In this document: one piece after another, positions 51,592 to 62,516 of the stretch
How positions within the stretch are numbered: position 1 is the stretch's first letter
Layout of the letters: the number at the start of each line of letters is the position of its first letter
Assembly: GCF_918797505.1 (NCBI RefSeq)
Contig: NC_092801.1
Span: 26,628,477-26,692,476, forward strand
Direction of reading: 5' to 3'
Length of the DNA: 64,000 nt
From: Bemisia tabaci
Lineage: Eukaryota; Arthropoda; Insecta; Hemiptera; Aleyrodidae
The notes under the pieces: model-generated
What the model was told of the DNA's origin: nothing
Databases searched by the model: none
What the model saw: only the letters and a program-made list of their open reading frames with translations
Translations under genes and position numbers: made by a program

Positions 51592-51743
51592 ATACATGGT
51601 TATCAGTGAACCGAGACGGCAAGTAGTGAAACCGGTAACCACTGACCAGTCAGTCGTTGCGTGGCACTTCCAAAATCACGAAAACCAGGAAATTCAGTCC
51701 CAAAAAAATTATTTTAATCCTCTTAAATTCAAGTATCATCCGG

Positions 51744-51815
51744 GCCTTCTTAGCTCAGCGGTAGAGCACTGGTCTCGTAAACCAGGGGTCGTGAGTTCAA
51801 ACCTCACAGAAGGCA
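51744..51815 (+). tRNA. tRNA-Thr (anticodon CGT)
   Basis: Complete cloverleaf: acceptor GCCTTCT/AGAAGGC with discriminator A; D arm GCTC-AGCGGTA-GAGC (A box TAGCTCAGCGGTAGAGCA); anticodon arm CTGGT-CTCGTAA-ACCAG; variable GGGTC; T arm GTGAG-TTCAAAC-CTCAC (B box). Anticodon CGT reads ACG. No intron. A T-rich stretch (TTATTTTATTTT) begins within 5 bases, a fitting Pol III terminator. All stems pair, so it is probably functional. Confidence 0.96.
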
Positions 51816-51818
51816 TCG

Positions 51819-51832
51819 TTATTTTATTTTGA
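51819..51832 (+). terminator. Pol III T-rich terminator of the tRNA
   Basis: TTATTTTATTTT directly follows the tRNA, with two runs of four T. Confidence 0.7.
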
Positions 51833-52795
51833 AAACCAGGGTATCCACTATCGGGCCTCCCTTGCTGTCTAGGACCACGCCATTGGGTCTTCGGACAATT
51901 GACCTCGAGCCCTCAGCCAGTACCTATAGTTCATGTCAATTTTACTTTTGTAAATTTCAAAATCGTGACGATAACCTTCTTCACACAAAAATATTTGAAC
52001 CTCAGGCGCCCTACCAGAGTAATTCGGTGGCTCAGCGTTTCGTGCCTTAATTCAAATTAAGAGTTTAATTGGTTGTAGCCAGCCGGCTCGGTTATGCAAA
52101 CTAAAATTAGGGTTTGACAAACCGGATGGTTGGGTTGATGTAGAACACCATGTTCGCCTCCATCTTACGGTCATGAAATTTTAATTTCGGAAGTCAAAAT
52201 ATTCGTGTCGTGTATTTCGCCACGTCCAACTTTTCTACCCCGCGTTAAAGTCTCTAAGTTAGCCGAGAAGAGTTCATTTTCTCCTTCATTTTGTGGCTTT
52301 GCAAATTTACCTACTTGATAGTTGAAGTAGTGGTATTACGTGCTTCGCCCTAGCCAACTTTTCTACCCTGCGTTAAAGTCCCTGAGTCAGCACGAAAGAG
52401 TGCACGTTCTCCTTCATTTCGTGGATATGCAATTTTACCTGCTTGAATGTTGAAATAGTTGTGTCATGAAGAGCGAAGATGCTCTGAATATTGTTGTAAC
52501 ACAGAAGACTGAGGAAACTTCATAGCAATCTCACACAGTTGTTAGCTGATTAAACCTCATTTTTCGGTCGTTTTCGTTTGTGTTGCAGTTTGGAGCGACA
52601 GTCATTGTCAATTGAATGATTTTAGTAGCATTCTACAGTTGTAATGTAACCGGAGTGGTGCGGAACACACGGAAAAAAATCAGGGTAGGGTTCGGCACTA
52701 CCTATGGGTAGCTTTAGGGTCGGTAGTCCTGAGGAACAGAACATGTATTCGTCAACGCTACCTCTCGCTGTTCGTAGCGCCTACCCGCCGCTTGA
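51833..52795. other. Spacer without recognised gene
   Basis: A phrase around 52205-52280 (CCACGTCCAACTTTTCTACC, GCGTTAAAGTC) is repeated at 52345-52425, a diverged local duplication of about 140 bp. No coding support. Confidence 0.5.
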
Positions 52796-53096
52796 CTGCA
52801 ACGCACACGGCAAGCTTGTTTCCACAAGTAGAATTTCTCTTGCGGAAGGCTAGAATGTCCGGGATGCGTATGCGCCGTGGACTGCTCGACTACGTCATCG
52901 TATGGCACGAGAACGTTGTGGACAGGGCTCATGAGTTAATGACGACTACGAATAGCCGCGACAACGGCATCCATCTCCGTTGACGTCACTGGCGATTTCT
53001 TATTCTCATTCACTCTTGTGGCCAGAGAACTGACGAGCACACCCCATATTTCTCACCTGCACATAAATCTGTTTGATAGAAATACGTCCAATTTAG
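52796..53096. repeat. Truncated long family J element
   Basis: The right part matches 61990-62228 (GGGCTCATGAGTTAA, GTTGACGTCACTGGCG, CATTTCTCACCTCCACATA-like, AGAAATACGTCCAATT). The left terminus is replaced by unrelated sequence. Confidence 0.7.
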
Positions 53097-53129
53097 GGAC
53101 GGTCCGTTGTTTGTTGTTGAGCTGGTTCT

Positions 53130-53425
53130 CTATTTGAACGCATTGCCACAAGCATATCGACGGTGAAACTACCAAACCACGTGTCTCGTTTGCGGTGTTT
53201 AAAAATCTACGCTCACATTTTATTTTTTTGAAGTAGACCAAATCAATATCATTCCTTGAAATTTTCACGAAATTTTCTCCGCACACAGAGGAAAAATCAC
53301 AGAAATTTTCAAGACTGGACGTTAAGTAGTTTTTCATTTAAAAAATAAAGTATGACAGGAAGTCTGCGACGTCGCAAACCGAGATACGTGGTTTGGTAGT
53401 TTCACCGTCGATATATGCTAGAATT
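53130..53425. repeat. Foldback repeat, family G (copy 2)
   Basis: ATATCGACGGTGAAACTACC at 53155 returns inverted at 53391-53413 (GGTAGTTTCACCGTCGATAT), with CGCAAACCGAGATACGTGG inside. Confidence 0.7.
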
Positions 53426-53758
53426 CTAGAGGCAGATTGAAATCAAATTGCGCTCCCTATCGGCTGAGGGCTTTCAGAAAATAGAAAGAATCACATAGGT
53501 ATTTTTCACAAGAATTTTGGTTCATGGGTTTACAGGTGATTGGTCAGTATGGAGAATAGTAGGCACAGCATGACAACAGCGGCTTATTTTACCTTTGTTT
53601 ACATTTTTATCTCATCGGGGGAAGCAGCGGACCTTGGAATTGGATCTCATTCAACAGTTTTCTGTGATAAAGCGTAACCAACATCCACCCATCAGTCGGC
53701 TCATTCAAATCAGTGACCAGTGCATGGGAGTGTGTTTACAATCAGCACCTCGGGGAAA

Positions 53759-53818
53759 ATGCGGGCCTCCGAGTGTATTTTGCAGAAAATCGAAAAGTTT
53801 GAAAACGCGGTTGCGCAG
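53759..53818 (+). CDS. Acyl-CoA synthetase-like gene exon 1
   Basis: GGGAAAATGC start context with A at -3, 20 codons, donor GCGCAG|GTAAGA (strong), phase 0. The sequence MRASECILQKIEKFENAVAQ matches the pre-core segment that leads into VDGETG in family members. Confidence 0.75.
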
Positions 53819-56800
53819 GTAAGAGAGTGCTATTTTTATTTGAATTGAGGTTATTTTAAAAGAGAATAAGTACAATTTTGAGAAAAGAAAATACACTGAA
53901 AAACAAAATTGCTAAAATACGGTGACAAATCACCAAATTAGTTAAATCAACCCGGTGTTCTTAATCTGTTTTGATGAGTTGTCACCTTTTTTCACTATTT
54001 CATGTGTTGATTTTAGCAGTTTTTTTTTTAGTGTAGTCTAAATCCATGCACTATATCAGTAATCTCATAAATGAGGTTATATCGTGTAATAATACAAAGT
54101 TGACCTTACTTTCAGAGATTTTTCATTCTCATATGTCGCAAGCAAATAGTCAAAACAGGCATTTTTTCAGTATCTAGATATAAACAGTAAAATATTTTTC
54201 CTCAGACTACTATCTAATTATTTTGCTATAACTATTAGCTATGGACAAACTAATCCTCTGATCATGTGAGGAAAGATCCTACTAAAAATTCGCTTCTGAC
54301 AATGATACATAAATTTTTTCTTGTCCTTAAAATGCACATTATCTCAAAATATGCAGCATTTTATATAGTGAGGAGTCATCACAATGTAGACGGTTGAAGC
54401 AATATGGGGATCATGTTCGAACGGAAAATACAATGATAGTTTGTGCCTTGAAGAATTTCTTTTCTCTGAATACTGAAAATTTGAAAGGTCTTTGTCAAAA
54501 CATTCATAATTTCGTGAACTTTGAAAATTTAACTAGCTGCCCAGGTACTTGAAAAAGTGCCTGATTTGACTATTTGCCTGCCTGCCTACCTACCTGACTA
54601 TGAAATGTAAAGAAATAAGTTCTCCTCTATACTCCAAAAATATAGGTTAAACTAATTTTTGTTGTTATTTAAAATTCTGGGTATATAATTTTCATGATAC
54701 AAAGAAAATTTGGCGTAAAATTTTGATAAATAATCCTTGGTAGTTTTCCACTGAAAAATATGAAGCCTCTAATATTTAGTTGTTATCATGGCTATGAAAA
54801 AAAATTCATAAAAAGGGCAGTGACGTACAAATAGAAACGTCTTATTGGTGGGGTTTAAAGTTTTATAACATAACAGATAAATACGAAAAATGAGGGGAAA
54901 TTGCGGAGAAATTTGTTTGCAATGAAGACGCTCATACCTTTAGGACTCCCTCTCCTCCTTCATAACCCCTCAAAAGTGACTTCCAATGTCACTTTGTGTC
55001 CATACCTACTTTCTAACTAAAGTCAAAAGCTATAAAAAGATTGAAGACTACAAAAATACCAGTAGGAACTGGAAACAATGATTTTCAAATTTATACCACC
55101 TAAATGTGATCAGGGAGTGTGTCAATGTGTTTCAAATGTGTGACCACCTAATCCCAAGTAGCATTTTTCAACGGAAAAATCGCGATTTGTTGCAATTTTG
55201 TCGGCGATAAAATCGCTAAGATCATCAACATCTGAGCGATTATCTTCGATTTTGTTGCAATAAAATCGCGATTTTATCGCCCAGCAATTTATCGCAACAA
55301 AAATGGCGATATATGGCGATTTAGTCTCGATCTCATCGACGAAAATTGATCGCGATTTTATTGAACAAAAAATTGCGATGCATAGCGATTTAATCGCCAT
55401 AAATCGCAATTTTTTATTTGATAATATTGCGATAAATTGCCACCGATAAAATCGCTATTTATCGCGATCATTGCTACTTGGGAATAGGTAGATCTGGTTT
55501 GCGGGATGCCCATTAATTGAGCCTTAAAGGGGAAAAAATGATCTCGAGTTAATAACATCAGAGGAAAACTATCAAATATAATTTTGACACACTGACGTCA
55601 AATGAGTAGCGTGACTCATTGCCCCAATAATTCCTTTCATCTAAATCCGTTCGTTTCACCTCTATAGTCACTTTTCCTTCCTAATCAACTAGTCGACCGA
55701 GCATTTTGCTGAGTTTTGATTAGGTTATTCGTCATTCTCAGGCAAAGTTTGTTTACCCGGTTGGAAAACATGATGACTTCATCTGCATCAGATTAAAACA
55801 ATGTGTTTATTCACTTAAATGCGGATTCTCTTTTTTCAAGGGGAATCAAAATGATTGAAAAATTAATTTATAGGGCCTGCAATATTTATTGCACAGTTGG
55901 ACTGCATTTTACACTAAGGAACCGAAATTTTTGGGTCATAAGTAAAGGTAAAAATACATATCTGAAAAGGAAAACTACTGGCACATTATGTTGTTTTTAA
56001 GTTGCCATAAATTGTAGTTCCTGATTGCGGTTTCATAAAATACTCATAAAATATTGGAAATTCTCTTAATCAATATTGTGGCAAGATTAGTTCCATGTCA
56101 GATCCAAATCAAAGTCCTGAATGCATCCAAAAGGTTTGAAAAAAATTAATGAAACTTCAAACAAATAAATTCTTTGCAATTTTCCATCTCTGATTGAAAG
56201 ATGATGAAATATCGAGGTAATAGCCACATTAAAATGCGGCTATTCTGCCGTACTCAGAAAGAATGCCATAAGAACATTCGAGAGTTGCCAAATTTCTTTT
56301 ATGAAAATATGTATTTTTGAGGGAAGTTTTAATCATTTTTCCTGGAAATGTTTAGACTTTTCAGATCAAACTACGAACGAAATCCTGTGAAAAACTGGAG
56401 GAGGTATATCCAAAGATTTTCCTGGAAATTCGAGATTTGTCGAGGGAAATTTGGCAACGCCTGATTACTGCCGTGCTAAGGAAGAACGCCGTATGAACAT
56501 TCGAGAGTTGCCAAATTTCCCTCGATAAAACCTGGATTTCTGACGACATTCATGCATATTTTTCCTTCAAAATTTTCAGGTATTTTAGATTAAATTGCGC
56601 ACAAATCTGCCTGAAAATTTTGGAAAATTACACTCGCAATTTTCCCAGTAAATTCGGTTTTTATCGGAGGCAACTTGGCAACGTCTAAAGGCTCATACGG
56701 CGTTCTTCTTTAGCACGGCAGATTAATCAAACGGCGTTCTTCCTTTTCACGGCAGTATCGTCGCTCCTCTGACGTAAGGGCGCATCTCGATTTCCACGTG

Positions 56801-57321
56801 AACCCTGTCTCCCATATAACTCCATGCTTTCTAGGGCTCACGTCGAAATCGAGATACGCCATTACGTCAGAGGAGCGACGGTATTAGCTGGATATTTCAT
56901 AATCTCTCTTGATTTATTAATTGGACGTATTTCTGTCAAACGGAACTATGTGCATTAAGACATGAACCCTGAGGCCCATAAGCATACATGCATCACAGGG
57001 CTCACGTCGTATTGCACATAGTTCCGTTTGACAGAAATACGTCCAATTACTCTCCGTGGGTGAGATCCTCGTCATAACATTCATTCCAAGTGCTTGTTTC
57101 TTGTGTTGTTCAGGTGGACGGCGAGACAGGGCGGAAATTAACATACAACGATATAATAGAGAGGAGCAGTGCGCTGACAAGATGGCTCCGTTCCCGCGGC
57201 GTCGGGCCCAAGGACGTTATCGTGCTCATGAGTAAAAACAACGCCGACTACGTGTGGATCCTCCTGGGGATCTGGAACTCCGGCGCGGCATGCTACCTCA
57301 TCAACCCACGATTCACTCTCA
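53759..57321 (+). CDS. Adenylate-forming enzyme (4CL / acyl-CoA synthetase-like), first two coding exons
   Basis: Exon 1 (53759-53818) and exon 2 (57114-57321) join in phase 0 to code 89 residues of the N-terminal end of the ANL superfamily: ILQKIEKFENAVAQ, VDGETGRKLTYNDIIERSSA, LRSRGVGPKDVIVLMSKN, YVWILLGIWNSGAACYLINP. The enzymes activate a carboxylate with ATP and transfer it to CoA (4-coumarate:CoA ligase-like, medium/long-chain acyl-CoA synthetases, luciferases). The ATP-loop SSGTTGLPKG and the C-terminal domain are not in the visible exons, so substrate class is open. ATG 53759 is the first after an in-frame TGA at 53714. The gene must continue past 57321 and probably beyond the window. 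Confidence 0.82.
53819..55152. other. Intron 1, first part
   Basis: AT-rich. A small palindromic zone at 53890-54040 (CACTGAAAAACAAAATTG / TTTTTTTAGTG) may be a degenerate MITE. No exon seen. Confidence 0.45.
55153..55482. mobile_element. MITE, family O (copy 1), 3-bp duplication AAT
   Basis: CCCAAGTAGCATTTTTCAAC to ATTGCTACTTGGG, AAT on both sides. The interior is dominated by ATCGCGATTTTATCGC words that fold on themselves repeatedly. Second copy at 59935-60297. Confidence 0.85.
55483..56246. other. Intron 1, middle part, unassigned
   Basis: AT-rich with no recognised element. Confidence 0.45.
56247..56755. repeat. Nested family F MITEs
   Basis: The outer element runs from CTGCCGTACTCAG (56247) to TTTCACGGCAG (56755). 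It is split by a full inner copy at about 56468-56722 with ATTA on both sides. Confidence 0.78.
56757..56882. repeat. Short foldback MITE, family L
   Basis: ATCGTCGCTCCTCTGACGTAA and TTACGTCAGAGGAGCGAC bound 126 bp with inner arms ATCTCGATTTCCACGTGA and inverse. A diverged relative is near 30790-30895. Confidence 0.82.
56919..57053. repeat. Foldback MITE, family J (copy 2)
   Basis: AATTGGACGTATTTCTGTCA to TGACAGAAATACGTCCAATT, 135 bp, arms extending to GGAACTATGTGCA. Ends 60 bp before the exon 2 acceptor of the acyl-CoA synthetase-like gene. Confidence 0.9.
57114..57321 (+). CDS. Acyl-CoA synthetase-like gene exon 2
   Basis: Acceptor TTGTTCAG|GTG, donor CTCA|GTGAGT, phase 1. Codes VDGETGRKLTYNDIIERSSA to AACYLINPRFTL, the conserved opening of the AMP-binding domain. 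Uniform codon use with higher GC than the flanks. Confidence 0.88.
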
Positions 57322-57357
57322 GTGAGTTCTCTTTACTTTCTAGCCTGGTTAGAGGTG

Positions 57358-57465
57358 CACTGAAAAAAAATCTCGACCAAGAATTCAGGGTTATATTTGA
57401 TCCCAGTTTTTTCTTGGTAAAATTACCATTTATGGAATTGGTACTTTTACCGAGAAATCTCGTAA
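57358..57465. repeat. Partial family N MITE
   Basis: CACTGAAAAAAAATCTCGAC to TTACCGAGAAATCTCG, the first quarter of the element. It is followed by three minisatellite units and then a full copy. Confidence 0.8.
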
Positions 57466-57496
57466 CGTAACGAACGTAATGAACGTAATGAACGTA
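57466..57496 (-). repeat. Short TTACGTTCA minisatellite block between two family N pieces
   Basis: AACGTAATGAACGTAATGAA is the inverse of the 44-kb minisatellite unit and again touches a family N element. Confidence 0.85.
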
Positions 57497-57910
57497 CACT
57501 GAAAAAAAAATCTCGGTGTATTTACTAAGAAAAGGGTAAAATAACCAAGAATTCAGGGTTCTATTTGATCCCAGTTTTTTCTTGGTAAAATTACCATTTA
57601 TGGAATTGGTAATTTTACCGAGAAATCTCGGTAAAATTATTGAACTTTCTCGGTAATTTTACTGGATCTTGGTAAAAACGCCAATATTTTTTATCGACTA
57701 TGGTATAATTACCGAGATAAAATGGCAAAGTTATTGGGAATTGATTACCAATAAAAGTGGTATTCTTGCCTAAAAAAAACAGTAAAAATACCGGTTTTTA
57801 GGTAAGTTTACCAGTCTGTCTTGGTAAAATTACCAATAATTGGTAAAAAAAGTGAGATGGTAAAGGTACCAACGGACCTTGGTAAAAATGCCGAGAATTT
57901 TTTTTCAGTG
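57497..57910. mobile_element. MITE, family N (copy 3)
   Basis: CACTGAAAAAAAAATCTCGG to GAGAATTTTTTTTCAGTG, 414 bp, inverted relative to copies 1 and 2. Confidence 0.88.
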
Positions 57911-57913
57911 TGG

Positions 57914-59034
57914 TACCTACACAGGGTTTCCCAGGATTACGGCTCGTGAAAGAGCGCAAAAAATCAGGGCACAAGGTACTGCACAAAATGTTCCAGAAAC
58001 GCGTCGTTTTGACGCAACAGAGCTTTGAAAAAGTTCCAGATTTTTGAGGCTCCTTGCTGGGTAGACAATTTTTACTGCAGGGATTGTAGGAAAATTGCCT
58101 ACGTAGCAAGGAGCTAGGAAGAGCTGTTGAGACAGTTTCGGGATTTTCGAGGCCCCATGCTCGATCCTGAAACTTAATTTTGTTAACTGCCGGACATCCT
58201 ATACAGGGTGTCTCAAGATTTAGTTCGAATATTGAAGGAGTCGATTCTTTGGGTCAAGAAAAGACGTTTTTGAAGTATAACTTTTTCCAAAAACGCTTTA
58301 CCTGGGGCCACGGCCCCCCAAAGTTGGAGAAAAAAAACGTATTTTTGACACTGTGACAATGTTTATTAACCAAGATTAATGAAAATCGGTAACTAAGTGT
58401 AATTTTTAGCACTCTTTTCATTTTTGACCTCCAGAAAAAGGACTACTCATTTTGAGGGGGGCTTAGGGGAGTATTGAACCCAAAAGTAACCAACATTAAT
58501 GTTTCTAGAGACAAAAATTATTTTTGACGGCACCACTAGATTCAGCGTTGAAAAATATTGAGAGAATATATCTTGCACTATTTCGCTATGACTCATCGTT
58601 TTTAGGTAATATGGACTGAATGGATCGCGGGTAGGAGCGAAAGGGATGGGGGATGGTCCCTAGGGAAAGCGTTTTTGGACAAAATTATACCACAAAAACG
58701 TCTTTTTTTGACACAAAGAATCGACTCCTTCAATATTCGTACTTAATCTTGAGACTCCCTGTAAAGGATGTCCGGAAGTTAACGTACTTAAATTTCAGGA
58801 TTGAGCAAGGGGCTTCGAAAATCCCGAAACTGTCGCGAAGGCCCTTCCTCAATCCTTGCTATGTAGGCAATTTTGCGTACGATCCCCGCAGTAAAATTCG
58901 TCTATCCAGCGAGGAGCTTCGAAAATCTGGAACGATTTCAAAGCTCTGTTGCGTCATATGACGCGTTTCTGGAAAATTTTGTACGTACATTGTACCCTTG
59001 ATTTTTTGTATGCTCTTTCACGTGCCGTAATCCG
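57914..59034. repeat. Foldback with a mariner-like foldback nested inside
   Basis: Outer arms (ACGGCTCGTGAAAGAGC, AAGCTCTGTTGCGTCA-type) lie at 57914-58200 and 58764-59034. The inner element at 58204-58761 starts CAGGGTGTCTCAAG, ends GAGACTCCCTG and is flanked by TA. The inner one also exists as a single arm at 21613-21845. Confidence 0.78.
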
Positions 59035-59934
59035 TTTTCCAAATATCATCCACCAAAAAAGTTATCACGATTTTAAAATTCGGGAACGCTCGTGACGTCA
59101 TTTACCGGAAACGGACGTCCTCGAAAACACAAAAAATGAACACTACGCTAGAAATAACCCCCTTCAAAAAGTTTCAGTCACTTACTAAGTAAGTACTAAG
59201 TAAGTAACTTACTACTAAATAACGAGGGGTTATATCATTTTGAAATACAAAAAATAGCAACTTTGGAAGTGCATAGCTTACTTATGAAGCGTTTTCGGGC
59301 ATATGTGTTAAGGAAAAAAGTCGTATTTTGAGCCGAAAAATCGATCCTGAAAGTTACGTGCGTTAACTTCTGGACACCCTGTAAACTGCGGTGATAGCGA
59401 AGAGAGCAGTAAGAGTCAAATGTTCGAAATCGAATTTCCTTCAAAATTTGTCTAATCTCTTTTAGACGGAATCACTGAAATAGCTAAAACAGCAAAATTC
59501 ATCCTAATTGTATGAAAACGAAACGTATGAGAAAACCGGAAGTGTATTAAAAATGCTTAGTTTCAGACAAAACAGCAATAAGTGGCATTATTCCTCTAAG
59601 GAGCCAATGACGACCGAGCTTTCAAGTAAAGCGCCGTCCTCTTCTGCCAATTTCTAACCTAAAAATGTGTTTGCTGGGTGTCCAAAACGCAGCCACGAAA
59701 GCATGCATAGCACTTACGGCTGTCTTGCCTAACGATAGTCTAGCATGAAAATGACAAATACCCTTCTGATGTAACTGAAACAAAATCGGTCGATTTTTAA
59801 TCATCCAAACTATTTCTAAAGGTCTTTCGGATGATTAGTGGCAATTTGACAAAGAACGGAGGCTTTTTCTTCAATAAAATTTTCCGGTCAGACGCCTCTG
59901 AGCCCGTTTTCTCAGAACTTCATTTTTGCACTTA
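59035..59934. other. Spacer without recognised gene
   Basis: 59395-59515 repeats phrases from 14340-14460 (GATAGCGAAGAGAGCAGTAA, ACAGCAAAATTCATC). No exon of the upstream gene was found here. Confidence 0.45.
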
Positions 59935-60297
59935 CCCAAGTAACAGTGATCGGGATAAATAGCAATTTTATCGGTTGGTTATCGCGATTATATCGGTGGC
60001 AATATATCGAGATATTATCCCATTAAAAATCACGATATATGGCGGTTAAATCGCAGCAAATCGCAATTTTTGGTTCGATAAAATCTTGATCAATTTTTGG
60101 CGATATAATCGAGATCAAATCGGCAGTTATCGCGATTTTTATTTCGAAACTATCGCGATAAATTGTCAGGCGATGAAAGCGCGATTTTATCGCGATAAGA
60201 CAGAGAATAATCGCTCAGATGTTGATGATCCTGGCGATTTTATCGTCGATAAAATCGCAATATATAGCAATTTTTCCGTTGAGAAATGCTACTTGGG
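59935..60297. mobile_element. MITE, family O (copy 2), 3-bp duplication TTA
   Basis: CCCAAGTAACAGTGATCGGG to GAAATGCTACTTGGG, TTA at 59932-59934 and 60298-60300. Same ATCGCGATTTTATCG-type interior. Confidence 0.85.
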
Positions 60298-61586
60298 TTA
60301 ATGCTCTCTTCGCTATCACGGCAGTATAGGATGAATACGGACATTTCAAAATATCCGACTCCTAGGGACCACAAGGGTAGCCAACCAGACAGAGGCGGCA
60401 GAGTTTGGCGAAAGCGGCGAGTGATTTAGATCATGAATGCTTAAAGTGGGGGGTTTGGGGGAGAAGGCACATAAGTGTAGTTTTTGAAAAATTGAGATAT
60501 TGTTGATTTCGAGTAAAACTAGTCTTATTGCATATTCCGTGTAAAAATCGCTTCCAAATTCCAATGTTTACGCATCAGAAAGTCAGTTTAAAACGTTCTT
60601 TTTGCTCCGCCATATGGATCCGTATCATCTTTCGGAACTTCAAACACCAACTTCTCGAAATAGCAAAAACTGCACTTACGCGCCTTGTCCTTTAAGGCCC
60701 TCAAATCATCATGAAAAGCCATGCTTCATTACAACTTAAAAGTCGAGATAAAATAGTGGAAGACAGAAGTTTTCAGGGAGTCTTTTTAAAAAAATGTCTG
60801 GGGGTGGACCCCCGAAGAACGCGCCTTCTTTTGAGGGAGGCCCTTACTCCTTACTAAGCCTCCCCCTCAAATTCAAATCTTGACTATACATGCCTACCAC
60901 AATAAATCTTGTCAATTGTGTTATTTGCTTGAGTATTTTTTTTAAAAAATGGACAAATCTGCAATTTTAAATTTGTATGTGTCAGCTTTAGCTCTCTACG
61001 TGAGTTAATAGAAGATTGAAGCATTGGCAGGCGTCAATGGTCCGAGAAAGGTCATAAGGTCAGAAATAAAAAAATGCTATTTGCCAGAAACTTAGAGGCA
61101 AGTAAACGTAAAATAGATAGAATAATAGTAGACATATAATGGGGGCAAAGGGGGAGGGGCACAAACGAATGAAACTTTTGACAATAATATCGCCTCCTAT
61201 ATCGCTCTCGAATCCTTAATGATGCATTTATCTCTTGATAAAACTGGAAAAAACGCTATCAAGAATTTTACTTTTAACTCGCGCCCTAAGTTGAAAATAG
61301 CGTCGGTTCCGGTGGAAAAAAATGGAAAATCTTCAATTGGACGCATTTTAATCAAAGAAACTCCACTGTGACTTGGTTCCTGAGACCCATAAGAGTGCAT
61401 GCATGATAGAGCCCATTTTATAATGGAGATTGTTCCTTTCGATTTTAATACGTTCAATTAACCTTTGACTCTTTGAATCAATATGTGCTTCTAAAATGCA
61501 CTAATTGTGAGTTAGGTATACGTGAACCTATCAGATCTCTAGGTCAATGTCTGACCTGCAGTGTCGCGACGTTGAGAACAGCACAT
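60298..61586. other. Spacer, largely unassigned
   Basis: A diverged family J pair sits near 61335-61460 (AATTGGACGCATTTTAATCA / GATTTTAATACGTTCAATT). No supported exon. Confidence 0.45.
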
Positions 61587-61728
61587 TTGGACGTATTTCT
61601 ATCAAACGGAACTATGTGCATTAAGACATGATTGCCCATAAGCCCTGAGACCCATAAGATTACATGCATAACAGGGCTTACGTCATAATGGACATAGTTC
61701 CGTTTGACAGAAATGCGTCCATTTATAA
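61587..61728. repeat. Foldback MITE, family J (copy 3)
   Basis: TTTGGACGTATTTCTATCAA to GACAGAAATGCGTCCATTTA, loop with CCCATAAGATTACATGCATA. Confidence 0.88.
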
Positions 61729-61735
61729 TTCTAAG

Positions 61736-61835
61736 AGCCTGAACTGGACGTCATTCGACGGAGTAAACATGTTTGATCTGAATAAGGATGCACCTCTAGA
61801 CCACCTTGTAGTTAGTCCCCCGGGAGAAGGGAGAC
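61736..61835 (+). CDS. Possible further exon of the acyl-CoA synthetase-like gene
   Basis: A short coding-like patch squeezed between two family J MITEs. The frame reads LNWTSFDGVNMFDLNKDAP, LDHLVVSPPGEGRR. A TSFD-x-(L/V) phrase occurs in the linker before the ATP loop of family members, which would fit. The phase does not follow directly from exon 2, so an intermediate exon would be required and was not found. Treat as a lead only. Confidence 0.3.
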
Positions 61836-61838
61836 GTA

Positions 61839-62228
61839 ATTGGACGTATTTCTACCAAACAGACCTATGTGGAGGTGAGAAATGTGGGGTGTGCTCGTCG
61901 AAGCTGCATAAGAAGCAATGTAAAAGTGGGCGTGATTCCTTTTGAAGAATTGGAAAAGCGGGATTTTACATTCTATCAAAGAGACCTATGTGCCAACTGA
62001 ATGCGAGGTTCATGAGCCGCGGGCATGGTAAGAGAGCGTTGTGCACAGGGCTCATGAGTTAAAGACCCCCTCTAACGATCTCCCCCTCGCTCGAGTGCGC
62101 ACTATCATTGCCGCTGACGTCACTGGCGCTTTATTATTCCCATTCACTCTTACGGCCAGAAAACTAACGAGCACGCCCCACATTTCTCACCTCCACATAG
62201 GTCTGTTTGGTAGAAATACGTCCAATTA
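61839..62228. repeat. Long family J element (390 bp)
   Basis: AATTGGACGTATTTCTACCA to TGGTAGAAATACGTCCAATT, with arms through CACATTTCTCACCTCCACAT. It carries about 250 bp of extra interior compared with other copies. Confidence 0.88.
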
Positions 62229-62516
62229 CAACGAGAGTAATCTACAAAGTTAGTTCCCGGATTTCATATCTTCCAAACTGAAAAAGATGGGTAAATCAAA
62301 TCGGTGTAAAGGTCTGGTCCTTAATAAGGGCGTCGTCCACATGGCAAGGAATTTTCAGGAAAATTTGTGAATCCACCTCCTCCAATTTTTCGGAGGATTT
62401 GTTCGAAATTTGATCTAAAAAGTTTGAAAATTTCAAGAAACAATATTCATTACATTCTTCAAAAATAGATATTTTCCGAGCGAAAATTTGGCAACATTCG
62501 AATGTTCATACGGCGC

